DNA of 32,023 bases from Actinomycetota bacterium (GTDB lineage Bacteria > Actinomycetota > Acidimicrobiia > Acidimicrobiales > Ilumatobacteraceae), in the NCBI GenBank assembly GCA_027592925.1, contig JAQCJO010000012.1, positions 1-32,023 on the forward strand, written 5' to 3'. Under the pieces are notes generated by a model. It was not told the DNA's origin, did no database searches, and saw only the letters and a program-made list of their open reading frames with translations. Positions 16,357-24,264 of the stretch are shown here, in pieces (within the stretch, counting starts at the first letter, position 1; every line of letters begins with the position of its first letter). The position numbers and the translations under genes were made by a program.

Positions 16357-16837
16357 CGCCCTCAAGCGCCAGTAACTGTTTTTTCATCTTTAATCCTAGG
16401 GAATATCCACCGAGAGAGCCATCGCTGGCCACAACTCGGTGACATGGCACGATGATGGGGATTGGGTTTTTGCCATTAGCGGATCCAACTGCACGAAACG
16501 CTTTGGGCTTCTTGATATTGGACGCTTGTTGACCATACGAAATAGTTTTCCCAAACGGAATGCGGCATAGTGCGCGCCACGCCTGCACTTGAAACTCGGT
16601 GCCAACAAGATCAAGAGCAACATCAAACGAAGTGCGTTTGCCTGCAAAATACTGCTCGAGCTGCTTTTTGGTTTTAAACAAAATCGCCTGAGCAGAGGCA
16701 TCTTTTGCAGTCATGAGTTGCTTCGCATTATTACGAACGTCAATCGCAACAAGACCTTTACTCGAGGCCACGAGCGTCAGTTTTCCAACAGGTGATGACA
16801 TGACAAGTGTGTTGCGCACTGTTTGATTACTTGTCAT
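16340..16837 (-). CDS. ogt: Methylated-DNA-protein cysteine methyltransferase
   Basis: Suicide repair protein that takes alkyl groups from O6-alkylguanine onto its own Cys. The active site is PCHR (C132 from the chosen start) in IPIIVPCHRVVASDGSLGGYSLG; RAVGSANGKNPI provides the DNA-contact and Asn-hinge region. Possible starts are TTG 16855, ATG 16843 and ATG 16837. I prefer 16837, giving 165 aa, because TATATT ends 7 nt before it and leaves a leaderless promoter. It overlaps the 3' end of znuC by 17 nt and diverges from methylglyoxal synthase. Confidence 0.93.
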   Translation of the reverse strand: MTSNQTVRNTLVMSSPVGKLTLVASSKGLVAIDVRNNAKQLMTAKDASAQAILFKTKKQLEQYFAGKRTSFDVALDLVGTEFQVQAWRALCRIPFGKTISYGQQASNIKKPKAFRAVGSANGKNPIPIIVPCHRVVASDGSLGGYSLGLKMKKQLLALEGVSEAE

Positions 16838-16850
16838 GCACATGAATATA
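16838..16850 (-). promoter_or_regulatory. Candidate leaderless promoter of ogt
   Basis: TATATT (16845-16850, minus strand) ends 7 nt before the ATG at 16837. No recognisable -35 at 16-18 nt. Confidence 0.4.
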
Positions 16851-16894
16851 ACCAATGAATCTCATACGCCACGGCAACCTGTCACACTGGAGAG

Positions 16895-17338
16895 ATGACC
16901 ACAACAATCATGATGGACATTGAAAGCCCAGCGAAAAAGCGCATAGCCCTTGTTGCTCACGACAACATGAAAGACGAAATGCTGGAATGGACAGTACATC
17001 ATCGCACTGAATTGTCTCGCCACGTACTCGTAGGCACTGGCACCACTGGTCGGCTTGTGCAAGAACACACGGGACTCGAAGTGGAGCGCCTGCGTTCTGG
17101 GCCACTTGGTGGCGACCAACAAATGGGCGCGCGCATTGCTGAAGGCAAGATTGACATCTTGATGTTTTTCTGGGACCCACTAGAACCACAGCCACACGAC
17201 CCAGACATCAAAGCACTCTTGCGTATTGCTGCGGTGTGGAATATTCCAGTTGCATGCAACCGTGCGAGCGCTGACTTTATTATTTCTTCACCACTGATCT
17301 CACAGGTGTATCAGCGACGAGTGCCCGAATATTTATAG
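16895..17338 (+). CDS. mgsA: Methylglyoxal synthase
   Basis: Converts dihydroxyacetone phosphate to methylglyoxal and phosphate, a bypass that relieves sugar-phosphate stress. The 147-aa protein carries IALVAHD (H22, D23), SGPLGGDQQMGARIAEGKID (D74 as catalytic base), and FFWDPLEPQPHDPDIKALLR (H101, D104), matching the E. coli enzyme residue for residue at these sites. The start ATG at 16895 has GGAGAG directly upstream and CACACT 6 nt before; ATG 16913 is an alternative. Nothing next to it handles methylglyoxal. Confidence 0.95.
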   Translation: MTTTIMMDIESPAKKRIALVAHDNMKDEMLEWTVHHRTELSRHVLVGTGTTGRLVQEHTGLEVERLRSGPLGGDQQMGARIAEGKIDILMFFWDPLEPQPHDPDIKALLRIAAVWNIPVACNRASADFIISSPLISQVYQRRVPEYL

Positions 17339-17352
17339 TCGCTGCTACTACA

Positions 17353-17673
17353 TCAAAAAGCTGGCGGTGCTGGCGGGCCGTACTCATTCATGTCGGGATC
17401 ACTTTGCTGAAGAGCAAAGATAAAACCGACAATCGGAATAATTGACCACCAACCTCCACGGTTGGTGTCGTGCATACGGCGCCAGCCAACAGCAATTGAC
17501 GGAATGATCATCGCTATTGAAAAGAGAGCACCGATTGTTGAAAAAATTGCCGACGAAAGGTTGGCAGCAATAAGTACAAACAATTGCCAAAACCAATAGG
17601 CAGAGCGAGAGGATCTGCCATTGAAGTTTGCATAGTTTTTAAACCCAGACTTAATGGCGGTTTGAAAATTCAC
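17353..17673 (-). CDS. DUF805 family small membrane protein
   Basis: Inner-membrane protein of unknown function. The 106-aa product starts FQTAIKSGFKNYANFNGRSSRSAYWFWQLF, the typical DUF805 opening, with two to three hydrophobic helices and the family marker GWRRMHDTNRGGWW. The C-terminal tail is proline-rich. The GTG start overlaps the stop of the acyl-CoA dehydrogenase by 4 nt (GTGA), so it is coupled to it, although no functional link is known. Confidence 0.9.
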   Translation of the reverse strand: MNFQTAIKSGFKNYANFNGRSSRSAYWFWQLFVLIAANLSSAIFSTIGALFSIAMIIPSIAVGWRRMHDTNRGGWWSIIPIVGFIFALQQSDPDMNEYGPPAPPAF

Positions 17674-18914
17674 TCTTTGTCGCCCTGTGGCTTTGGCTCT
17701 TTTGGAAGCCCAAGCACACGCTCACCCACAATGTTGCGTTGAATCTGGCTTGTGCCACCCCAGATGGTTTCAGAGCGCGAGAAGAAGAACGTCGACATCA
17801 TCGAGCTGACTGGGTACCCATCGCGGCGCTTGTCGCGCAATGCACCTGGCCAGTTGCCATCTGCTGGACCAGCATTGATCAACATCGAGTTGGCACCATT
17901 GATGTCGAGTGCGAGTTCCATTGCACGTTGGTGCATTTCGCTCCAAAACATCTTGTTGCTTGCACCAAGTGCAAGTACGCCCATGTCTTTCTTGTTTTCG
18001 AGTGTTGCACTCAACGAGCGCAGACCGTTGTAACGCAAGATCTGAATTTTGGAGTAAAACTGCATCAAGCGTTGACGAATGGTGTCGTCATTGATTGATC
18101 CATTTTCTTTTGCTGCAGCCGACATCAAACGAAACTCTTCTTCAAATCGGCGATAGCCAGTGGTCGCACTCATGCCGCGCTCAAACGCGAGAGTGCTGTT
18201 GGCTACCTTCCAGCCATTGTTGACTCCACCAACCACGTTGTTCTTCGAGCAACGCGCATCGGTAAAAAACACTTCACAAAACTCTGCTGTGCCGTCTGGC
18301 TGCACAATGCCGCGCACTTCAACGCCCGGCTGACGCATTGGCACCAACAAGTAGGTGATGCCCGCATGCTTTACCCCCGACGTGTCGGTGCGCGTAAGCA
18401 AGAAGCAATAGTCGGCGTGGTGACCACCAGTTGTCCAGACTTTTTGTCCGTTGATCACCCACTCTTCACCGTCGAGCACTGCAGTGGTCTTGAGGCTTGC
18501 CAAATCACTGCCGCTGTTTGGTTCGCTAAAGCCTTGGCACCAGCGCATCTTGCCATTCAAAATCTGTGGCAGAAATTCCTTTTTTTGTTCTTCTGTGCCC
18601 CATTGCAACAACGTTGGGCCAACAAGTGTGGCACCAAAGAAATCTGCGCGCATTGGAGCCTTCGCATTTGCAAACTCTTCTGCCAGCACCACACCCTGCA
18701 ATGTTGACAAACCTTTGCCACCGTATTCGACTGGCCACGTTGCACAAATCCAGCCACCTTCAAACAACTTTGTTGGCCAATCTTCGTTAAATGCTTTGCG
18801 ATCAGCCGACGACATCTCGAAACCTTTGTCGAACCAACCCTTTGGAAGGTTTGTCTTCAGCCATGTCTGTACTTCGGTTCTAAAGGCTTCTGCCTCGGGG
18901 GTGTATTCGATCAT
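17670..18914 (-). CDS. Acyl-CoA dehydrogenase (FadE-like)
   Basis: FAD enzyme that introduces a trans-2 double bond into acyl-CoA, passing electrons to ETF (encoded at 26730-28485). The order is an N-terminal helical domain, a beta domain with WCQGFSEPNSGSDLASLKT and WVINGQKVWTTGGHHADYCF, and a C-terminal helical domain ending IWGGTSQIQRNIVGERVLGLPKEPK. I start at the ATG at 18914 (MIEYTPEAEAF), giving 414 aa. The frame extends to 19133 but would cross the divergent antiporter gene. CAGAAT-AGAGGG lies directly before the ATG. Substrate chain length cannot be told. Confidence 0.93.
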   Translation of the reverse strand: MIEYTPEAEAFRTEVQTWLKTNLPKGWFDKGFEMSSADRKAFNEDWPTKLFEGGWICATWPVEYGGKGLSTLQGVVLAEEFANAKAPMRADFFGATLVGPTLLQWGTEEQKKEFLPQILNGKMRWCQGFSEPNSGSDLASLKTTAVLDGEEWVINGQKVWTTGGHHADYCFLLTRTDTSGVKHAGITYLLVPMRQPGVEVRGIVQPDGTAEFCEVFFTDARCSKNNVVGGVNNGWKVANSTLAFERGMSATTGYRRFEEEFRLMSAAAKENGSINDDTIRQRLMQFYSKIQILRYNGLRSLSATLENKKDMGVLALGASNKMFWSEMHQRAMELALDINGANSMLINAGPADGNWPGALRDKRRDGYPVSSMMSTFFFSRSETIWGGTSQIQRNIVGERVLGLPKEPKPQGDKE

Positions 18915-18950
18915 CCCTCTATTCTGCCCGCTCACGAGCACTCCAGTCCA
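18915..18950 (-). promoter_or_regulatory. Candidate leaderless promoter of the acyl-CoA dehydrogenase
   Basis: On the minus strand TGGACT (18945-18950) and CAGAAT (18921-18926) are 18 nt apart, and CAGAAT ends 6 nt before the ATG. The 13-bp core around CAGAAT is shared with the yqeY start region. Confidence 0.45.
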
Positions 18951-19005
18951 AGCGCACGTCACGCCAACGCAGTACGGCGTTAACAGAACCGTGACAATTG
19001 ACTCG

Positions 19006-19017
19006 TATAATTGATGC
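19006..19017 (+). promoter_or_regulatory. Leaderless promoter of the antiporter-GlnD fusion gene
   Basis: A perfect TATAAT (19006-19011) ends 6 nt before the ATG. A TTAACA at 18980-18985 is 20 nt upstream, longer than usual, so the -35 is uncertain. No Shine-Dalgarno precedes the ATG. Confidence 0.6.
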
Positions 19018-21660
19018 ATGTTCAATGTACTTCTCGGTAGTGCTTCCGAGACGCTCGATATTGGGCGCATTCTGCTGGATCTGACAATCATTTTGATCGT
19101 GGCAAAAGCAGCCGCCGAGGTCTCTGAACGCATTCACGTGCCAGCGGTTATTGGCGAAATTTTTGCCGGAATCTTGATTGGACCATCAGTCTTGGGTCTC
19201 GTTAATACCGGCGACATGCTGTTCTTTCTCGCCGAACTTGGCGTCATCTTGCTGCTCATCCAAGTTGGGCTCGAAACCGACATTGTCGAGCTCAAAAGTG
19301 TTGGTCGCGCCAGCCTCTTGGTGGCAATCATCGGAGTCGCGTTGCCAATGGCACTTGGCTTTGGAGTCGGCTCAATGCTTGGTGAATCAGTTAATACTTC
19401 CCTCTTTATAGGTGCAACACTCACGGCGACATCAATTGGCATCACCGCTCGAGTGTTTGGAGACTTGCGAGCACTTGCAACTATTGAGGCGCGCACAGTT
19501 CTTGGTGCAGCAGTTGTCGACGACGTGCTCGGCCTGATCATTCTCACAGTCGTCACTCGTATTGTCGAGCAAGGCAGTGTGGGCATTGGCACGATTGCAT
19601 CAACCATCGGACTCGCAGTTGGTTTTCTTGCCGTCACGAGCACCGTTGGTTTCACCATCTTCCCCCAACTCTTTGCACGTATCACACAAGTTGCGCGTTC
19701 AACATCCACAGTGTCTGTGGTCGCAATCGGTATCGCGCTTGGTTTTTCGGTGCTTGCCGAGAAAGCACACCTCGCGCCGATCATTGGCGCGTTTGTGGCC
19801 GGTCTTGCTTTGCGACGCATCACTACACACGAACGCGTTGAACGCGATGTTTCATCACTCGCGCAAATATTTGTTCCAATCTTTTTCTTAAACATCGGCA
19901 TCTCAACCAACATCCGTGCGATGGCAGATGCACGAGTAATCGGAGTCGCATTATTGATTTCGGTTGTTGCAGTCGTAAGTAAAATTGCAGCAGCATTCGG
20001 GGCAATTGGATCACGCGGCGACAAGTGGACAATTGGTTTCGGAATGTTGCCTCGCGGCGAAGTCGGTCTAATTTTTGCGAGCATTGGTCTCAGTGTTGGG
20101 GCATTCTCAGAAGAGCTCTACGGGTCAGTACTTGTTGTCGTGCTCATCACAACACTGATCGCGCCGCCGTTACTGCGATGGAGACTTGGAACCCAAGCGC
20201 AGGCTATTGAAGACTCAACCGCTCTTGCAATGAGACCACTTGAAGGTTGGGTCACGAACATTGATGGGCAAATAGTTCTCAATGGCGCTCCCCCTGTACG
20301 TTCACTTGTAGAAATTGGTTTAGCCTCAGCGTCGCTCGCAATAGATGCACAACCAAGTAGCCAATTACTCGACTGGTTTGCTCTCCATCGCAACGCAACA
20401 TTGAGCTGGGATGATGATGCAACGATTGGTTTGCTGCGTGTGTTGCGACATGGTTCGGCCCGTTCGTGGAGATTCCTAGAAACCATCGGTTTCGTTCAGC
20501 GCGCGCTCCCTGAAGTGTCTGAGGCAATGGCTGCACGAGCAAGCGATTCAACCGAACTTGACCCAACACACTCGTTGCAGTTCCCCACTGTTGAAGCAAT
20601 TTGTTTAACATCACACGCAAGCACTGACGATCTCGTGCTTGCAGCATTTGCAAAAGATATTTCAGATTCTGGAGCCTATGGGCAAGGCGCAATTGCGCGA
20701 CTCGGGCTTGATCTCGCGACTAGTAAGTCGGTTTTGATGCTTCTTGAAGGTTCACAACTCTTACGTAACATTGTGCAAAGCGAACCGTTGCAGATCACGC
20801 CACGATTACTCGCACAAATTGCAAATCATCTCAAGAACCCTCTGCTAGTTGAGCAATGTCGTCAGCTTGTTAGCGCACGACAAGATTTGAGTGATACTCA
20901 AAATTTGGCATTAATTGGCATAGTTGCCGATGTTCAAGAAGTACTCGCACACCCAGACCTCGTTGATTCTGAATCAAACACGCTTGTAGAGAGTCGGTTG
21001 CAGGCAGCACTTGCACTCACTACAGATGATTCAATTCGCGCACGCATCACCCATGCGCCAGCAAGTTACGCCCTTACTCACTCTCCAAAACAGATGCTTG
21101 ACCATGCACTACTTGTCGAACCGATACCACCTTCGGGTGATGCACGAATTGTTGTGTCGCCTACGCCGATAAACGATCAGTGGTTGGTCAACATTGCGTG
21201 CCGCGACAGGTCTGCATTACTCGCACGACTTTCTGGTGCGTTGTCGTCACTCAACCTCAACGTAATCAATGCCGAAATTGCTACATGGGCAGATGGCGCA
21301 GTGCTCGACATATTTACAGTGCAATCAGCAGTCGAGCCACAACTGCGTGCTCTTACCGATGCAGTGCAGCAATCTCTACAGTCGCGAAACGTCAAGACTT
21401 CTGAGAGTCCATACGAACTAACCGTTCAGCTTGATCATTCGGCACACCCATGGCACTCGATCATGCGTGTAGAGGGCGAAGACCGCACTGGTCTGTTGCG
21501 CGACATCGCTGCGACACTCACCAAACTCAAGGTTGTCATCCACCATGCGCAAATTGGCACCGACCAAGGTCTTGTGCACAACCTGTTTGAGATATCCGAT
21601 GCGCATGGCAGAAAACTTTCCGAACAAGCGTCAAACAAGATCATTCGCGCGCTTCGCTAG
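19018..21660 (+). CDS. CPA2 cation/proton antiporter fused to a GlnD-like regulatory tail (degenerate HD + two ACT domains)
   Basis: An 880-aa membrane protein. Residues 1-385 form the antiporter, about 12 hydrophobic helices with ILIGPSVLG, the ion-binding double Asp in AAVVDDVLGL (D168, D169) and GMLPRGEVGLIF. CPA2 relatives often continue into a TrkA/RCK domain with a nucleotide motif; here there is none. Instead residues about 440-645 follow the order of the linker and HD region of PII uridylyltransferase GlnD: LLRVLRHGSARSWRFLETIGFVQRALPEV is cut here to its GlnD-like features, then DPTHSLQF (H518), and AKDISD (546-550) where GlnD has an LHDIGKG-like motif. HD residues are lost (H to K546, RHH to RN584), so hydrolase activity is unlikely. 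Two ACT domains follow (about 722-790 with CRDRSALLARLSGALSSLNLNVI; 812-880 with EDRTGLLRDIAATLTKLKV). The GlnD nucleotidyltransferase domain is absent. Inference: ACT-bound amino acids gate transport. Confidence 0.88.
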   Translation: MFNVLLGSASETLDIGRILLDLTIILIVAKAAAEVSERIHVPAVIGEIFAGILIGPSVLGLVNTGDMLFFLAELGVILLLIQVGLETDIVELKSVGRASLLVAIIGVALPMALGFGVGSMLGESVNTSLFIGATLTATSIGITARVFGDLRALATIEARTVLGAAVVDDVLGLIILTVVTRIVEQGSVGIGTIASTIGLAVGFLAVTSTVGFTIFPQLFARITQVARSTSTVSVVAIGIALGFSVLAEKAHLAPIIGAFVAGLALRRITTHERVERDVSSLAQIFVPIFFLNIGISTNIRAMADARVIGVALLISVVAVVSKIAAAFGAIGSRGDKWTIGFGMLPRGEVGLIFASIGLSVGAFSEELYGSVLVVVLITTLIAPPLLRWRLGTQAQAIEDSTALAMRPLEGWVTNIDGQIVLNGAPPVRSLVEIGLASASLAIDAQPSSQLLDWFALHRNATLSWDDDATIGLLRVLRHGSARSWRFLETIGFVQRALPEVSEAMAARASDSTELDPTHSLQFPTVEAICLTSHASTDDLVLAAFAKDISDSGAYGQGAIARLGLDLATSKSVLMLLEGSQLLRNIVQSEPLQITPRLLAQIANHLKNPLLVEQCRQLVSARQDLSDTQNLALIGIVADVQEVLAHPDLVDSESNTLVESRLQAALALTTDDSIRARITHAPASYALTHSPKQMLDHALLVEPIPPSGDARIVVSPTPINDQWLVNIACRDRSALLARLSGALSSLNLNVINAEIATWADGAVLDIFTVQSAVEPQLRALTDAVQQSLQSRNVKTSESPYELTVQLDHSAHPWHSIMRVEGEDRTGLLRDIAATLTKLKVVIHHAQIGTDQGLVHNLFEISDAHGRKLSEQASNKIIRALR

Positions 21661-21693
21661 TTGTGCCGCCTCGCCAGCGAGCAGGCCATGCCG

Positions 21694-21705
21694 TAGAGTA
21701 TTTCC
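21694..21705 (+). promoter_or_regulatory. Leaderless promoter of the FrhB-like gene
   Basis: TAGAGT (21694-21699) ends 6 nt before the ATG at 21706. TCGCCA at 21671-21676, 17 nt upstream, is a weak -35 match. This suggests the gene is transcribed apart from the antiporter that ends 45 nt upstream. Confidence 0.5.
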
Positions 21706-22896
21706 ATGACCGTTACCGAAACAGCCCCTGCAGGACTCGAGCGCTGGACGCACCAGTGGAAAGAGCTGTACGAAGAAGTCATCAATACAGGCCTGTGCAC
21801 CGGATGTGCTGGCTGCGTTATTGCATGCCCATACGAAGTGATCGGCTACAAACACGAAGAAGGTCACTACAAGCCGTTCCACATCGAAGAAGAATTGGGT
21901 CTTGACAATTGTGGTCACGGCGAAAAGGGTTGCACCAGTTGCACACGAGCATGCCCCCGCTTTCGCACTTGGGAGCCAGAGGCCGACATGCAGTTATTTG
22001 GTCGGACGCGAAAAGACGATGAAATGTACGGCCAATACCGTCAGCTGCTCTTGGTGCGCGCAAGCGACAAAGAAGTCCACGAAAAAGGTCAAGACGGTGG
22101 CTTTGTGGGCGCGATGCTCATCTGGTTGATGAAGCATGACTACATTGACGCAGCACTGACCAGTTTTATGGAAGGCGACGGCACATCGTGGAAAGCGCGG
22201 CCGGGTTTGGCTCGCACCCCTGAAGAAGTGCTGCAAAGTTCGGGTAGTCGCTACACCTTTTCCGCAAACACACTGGCGATGAAAGAAGCACAAGAGGCAG
22301 GCATCAACAGACTCGCGTTGGTTGGAATGAGTTGTCAGTCATCAGCGCTTCCAATTATGTGGAAACGCAAAGTTGGCAAGATCGCCAAGCCATTCTTATT
22401 CAACATCGGGTTGTTGTGCTCCAAAACATTTGATGATGCAATCTTTGAAGAACTTTTCTTGGCCAAGTATGGCCTGAAAAAAGAAGAGATGGTCAAGATG
22501 AACATCAAAGGCGTCTTCCAGATTTGGATGAAGGACGGCGCATACCACGAGATTGATCTCAAGGAATGTCACCAGTGGACGCGCGAAGGTTGCAAGATGT
22601 GCCCAGACTTTGCTGCCGAACACGCTGATATCTCGACAGGTGGAATCGGAGAAGACAACGCATGGACACTGTGTGTTGTGCGCACCGAGCTTGGCGAAGA
22701 AGTGATGAACCGCATGATTGCCGACGGCAGCGTGATTGCTCGCCCGGCCGAGACTGATGCAACTGCAATGAAGTTATTGCGACTACTGAGCATCGTTAGT
22801 CGTCGACGCTGGCCCGAATTTGGCGACAAGAACCCAAGTGTGGGTGTGCCACCGCCGAAGAAAAAAGCTGACGGAACGGTCCCCGCGCCCCACTAG
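21706..22896 (+). CDS. Coenzyme F420 hydrogenase/dehydrogenase beta subunit (FrhB/FdhB) family iron-sulfur flavoprotein
   Basis: A cytoplasmic flavoprotein that in this family moves electrons between F420 (or NADPH) and iron-sulfur clusters. The 396-aa product starts with a two-cluster ferredoxin domain: C31/C34/C37/C41 (CTGCAGCVIACP) and C76/C79/C83 (CTSCTRACP) with C69. The FrhB domains follow, with GGFVGAMLIWLM, GMSCQSSALPIM, FNIGLLCSKTFDD and CKMCPDFAAEHADISTGGIG. The C-terminal tail is Lys/Pro-rich. It stands alone: no hydrogenase, formate dehydrogenase or glutamate synthase subunit adjoins it, so its partner is unknown. F420 use fits actinobacteria but is inferred from family. Confidence 0.88.
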   Translation: MTVTETAPAGLERWTHQWKELYEEVINTGLCTGCAGCVIACPYEVIGYKHEEGHYKPFHIEEELGLDNCGHGEKGCTSCTRACPRFRTWEPEADMQLFGRTRKDDEMYGQYRQLLLVRASDKEVHEKGQDGGFVGAMLIWLMKHDYIDAALTSFMEGDGTSWKARPGLARTPEEVLQSSGSRYTFSANTLAMKEAQEAGINRLALVGMSCQSSALPIMWKRKVGKIAKPFLFNIGLLCSKTFDDAIFEELFLAKYGLKKEEMVKMNIKGVFQIWMKDGAYHEIDLKECHQWTREGCKMCPDFAAEHADISTGGIGEDNAWTLCVVRTELGEEVMNRMIADGSVIARPAETDATAMKLLRLLSIVSRRRWPEFGDKNPSVGVPPPKKKADGTVPAPH

Positions 22897-22911
22897 TACA
22901 CGAGCGTCCCG

Positions 22912-23592
22912 CTATTTGTTAGCTAAGCGCACCGCTTTCGCAAACACATCGTCCAGCATTTTTTCGGTGAGCTTGCCAGTAAACGTATTTTGCTGGCTCG
23001 GGTGATAACTGCACACAAGTGAGTACTTCCCAGCCTGCACGACGACACCGTGACCAAACTTTGGTCGTGGCTTCACGCCCAACTCGTCACACGCGGCCTG
23101 CAGCGCGAATGCACCGAGGCAAACAATGACTTTTGCGTGTGTGAGCAACTCGAGTTCTTGTTGTAAAAAAGGCGAACACTTCACACGCTCGGCTGGTGTT
23201 GGCTTGTTTTGAGGTGGTGCGCACTTGACCGCCGCAGTTACCCACGCATCGTTGAGCAAGAGTCCATCATGCACATCTACCGAAGTTGGTTGATTGGCCA
23301 AACCCGCGGTGTGCATTGCGCGATACAACCAATCGCCACTGCGATCACCAGTAAAAACTCTGCCAGTGCGATTGGCGCCGTGGGCACCTGGGGCCAGGCC
23401 GAGCACAATGATGCGCGCATTCTTGTCGCCAAAACCCGAGATCGGTTTGCCCCAATAGATGTCGTCGCGATACGCGGCTCGTTTTTCGACCGCCACCTTG
23501 CGACACCACTTGACCAGGCGCGGACACTTTTCACATGCGTGCACTTGCGCCTCTAGATCGCGCAATGTGGGGCTGCTGGCAGGTCGTGACAC
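22912..23592 (-). CDS. Uracil-DNA glycosylase, family 5 (UdgB type)
   Basis: Removes uracil and other deaminated bases from DNA. The motif GLAPGAHGANRTGR (65-78) with no acidic catalytic residue is typical of family 5; C20, C23, C124 and C139 would hold the [4Fe-4S] cluster; SYHPSQQNTFTGK is the C-terminal DNA-contact motif. The frame is open far upstream (to 24150), but that part is antisense to the phosphatase gene and unrelated to the family. I start at the GTG at 23592 (226 aa). TATCGT ends 8 nt before it. The gene diverges from the phosphatase with 27 nt between starts. Confidence 0.9.
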   Translation of the reverse strand: MSRPASSPTLRDLEAQVHACEKCPRLVKWCRKVAVEKRAAYRDDIYWGKPISGFGDKNARIIVLGLAPGAHGANRTGRVFTGDRSGDWLYRAMHTAGLANQPTSVDVHDGLLLNDAWVTAAVKCAPPQNKPTPAERVKCSPFLQQELELLTHAKVIVCLGAFALQAACDELGVKPRPKFGHGVVVQAGKYSLVCSYHPSQQNTFTGKLTEKMLDDVFAKAVRLANK

Positions 23593-23600
23593 TGCATCGC

Positions 23601-23610
23601 ACGATAGTTT
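23601..23610. promoter_or_regulatory. Overlapping divergent -10 boxes
   Basis: The 10-bp ACGATAGTTT contains TAGTTT on the plus strand (9 nt before the phosphatase ATG) and TATCGT on the minus strand (8 nt before the glycosylase GTG). The two boxes share bases, so the promoters probably compete. Confidence 0.4.
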
Positions 23611-23619
23611 GTGAGTGTC

Positions 23620-24264
23620 ATGACTCGCGCAAAAAGCACCAAACCAACCCTCATTTTGATGGTTCGACATGGCCGCACCCCCACAACAGGCAAGGTCTTG
23701 CCAGGCCGCGCAAAGGGTTTGCATCTTGCCGAAAGCGGTGTAGCAGAAGCCAACCGAGTCGCTGAACGCTTGTCCGAGATCAAGGGCATCACCGCCGTCT
23801 ATGCGTCGCCACTCGAGCGCGCACGAGAGACTGCTGCGCCGATCGGCAAGATTCTCAAGCACAAAGTGCAGATCCATCAAGGACTGCTTGAATGTGATTT
23901 TGGTAAATGGACTGGCGCGCAATTGACTGCACTCATGAAAAAGCCAGAGTGGACGACAGTGCAAAAGGCTCCGAGCATTTTCCGTTTCCCAAATGGTGAA
24001 AGTTTTACCGAGATGCAATCGCGCATGGTCGGAGCACTCGACGACATTCGCGCAAAGCATCCTGGCGAGATTGTTGTGTGCGTCAGTCATGCCGACCCAA
24101 TCAAGGCTGCAGTTGCTCACGCAATGGGCACACACCTCGACTTGTTTCAACGCATTGTGATCAGTACATGCTCGGTGAGTGCTGTTGCTTATTCGATGAG
24201 CGGGCCAGTTGTACTCACTGTCAATTCGACTGGCGGGTCACTGAGCGAGTTGCGCCCGTCATGA
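23620..24264 (+). CDS. MSMEG_4193-family histidine phosphatase (phosphoglycerate mutase-like)
   Basis: Phosphatase of the branch-1 histidine superfamily. LILMVRHGRTPTTG gives the RHG motif (R16, H17, G18), YASPLERARETA the second Arg, and VVCVSHADPIKAAVAHAMG the second His. The 214-aa frame from the ATG at 23620 is typical; a GTG at 23611 in frame is possible but sits right after the -10 box. Its stop overlaps the next start (ATGA). The grouping with DUF3090 and SCO1664-family proteins identifies the actinobacterial MSMEG_4193 subfamily. The substrate is unknown. Confidence 0.9.
   Translation: MTRAKSTKPTLILMVRHGRTPTTGKVLPGRAKGLHLAESGVAEANRVAERLSEIKGITAVYASPLERARETAAPIGKILKHKVQIHQGLLECDFGKWTGAQLTALMKKPEWTTVQKAPSIFRFPNGESFTEMQSRMVGALDDIRAKHPGEIVVCVSHADPIKAAVAHAMGTHLDLFQRIVISTCSVSAVAYSMSGPVVLTVNSTGGSLSELRPS

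Noticed and set aside
19134-20084. 316-aa minus-strand open frame across the antiporter
   Set aside because: Antisense shadow of the membrane part, rich in Thr/Pro/Ser/Ala, with no family features.
23593-24150. N-terminal extension of the uracil-DNA glycosylase frame
   Set aside because: It lies antisense to the phosphatase gene, and glycosylase homology starts near 23592.
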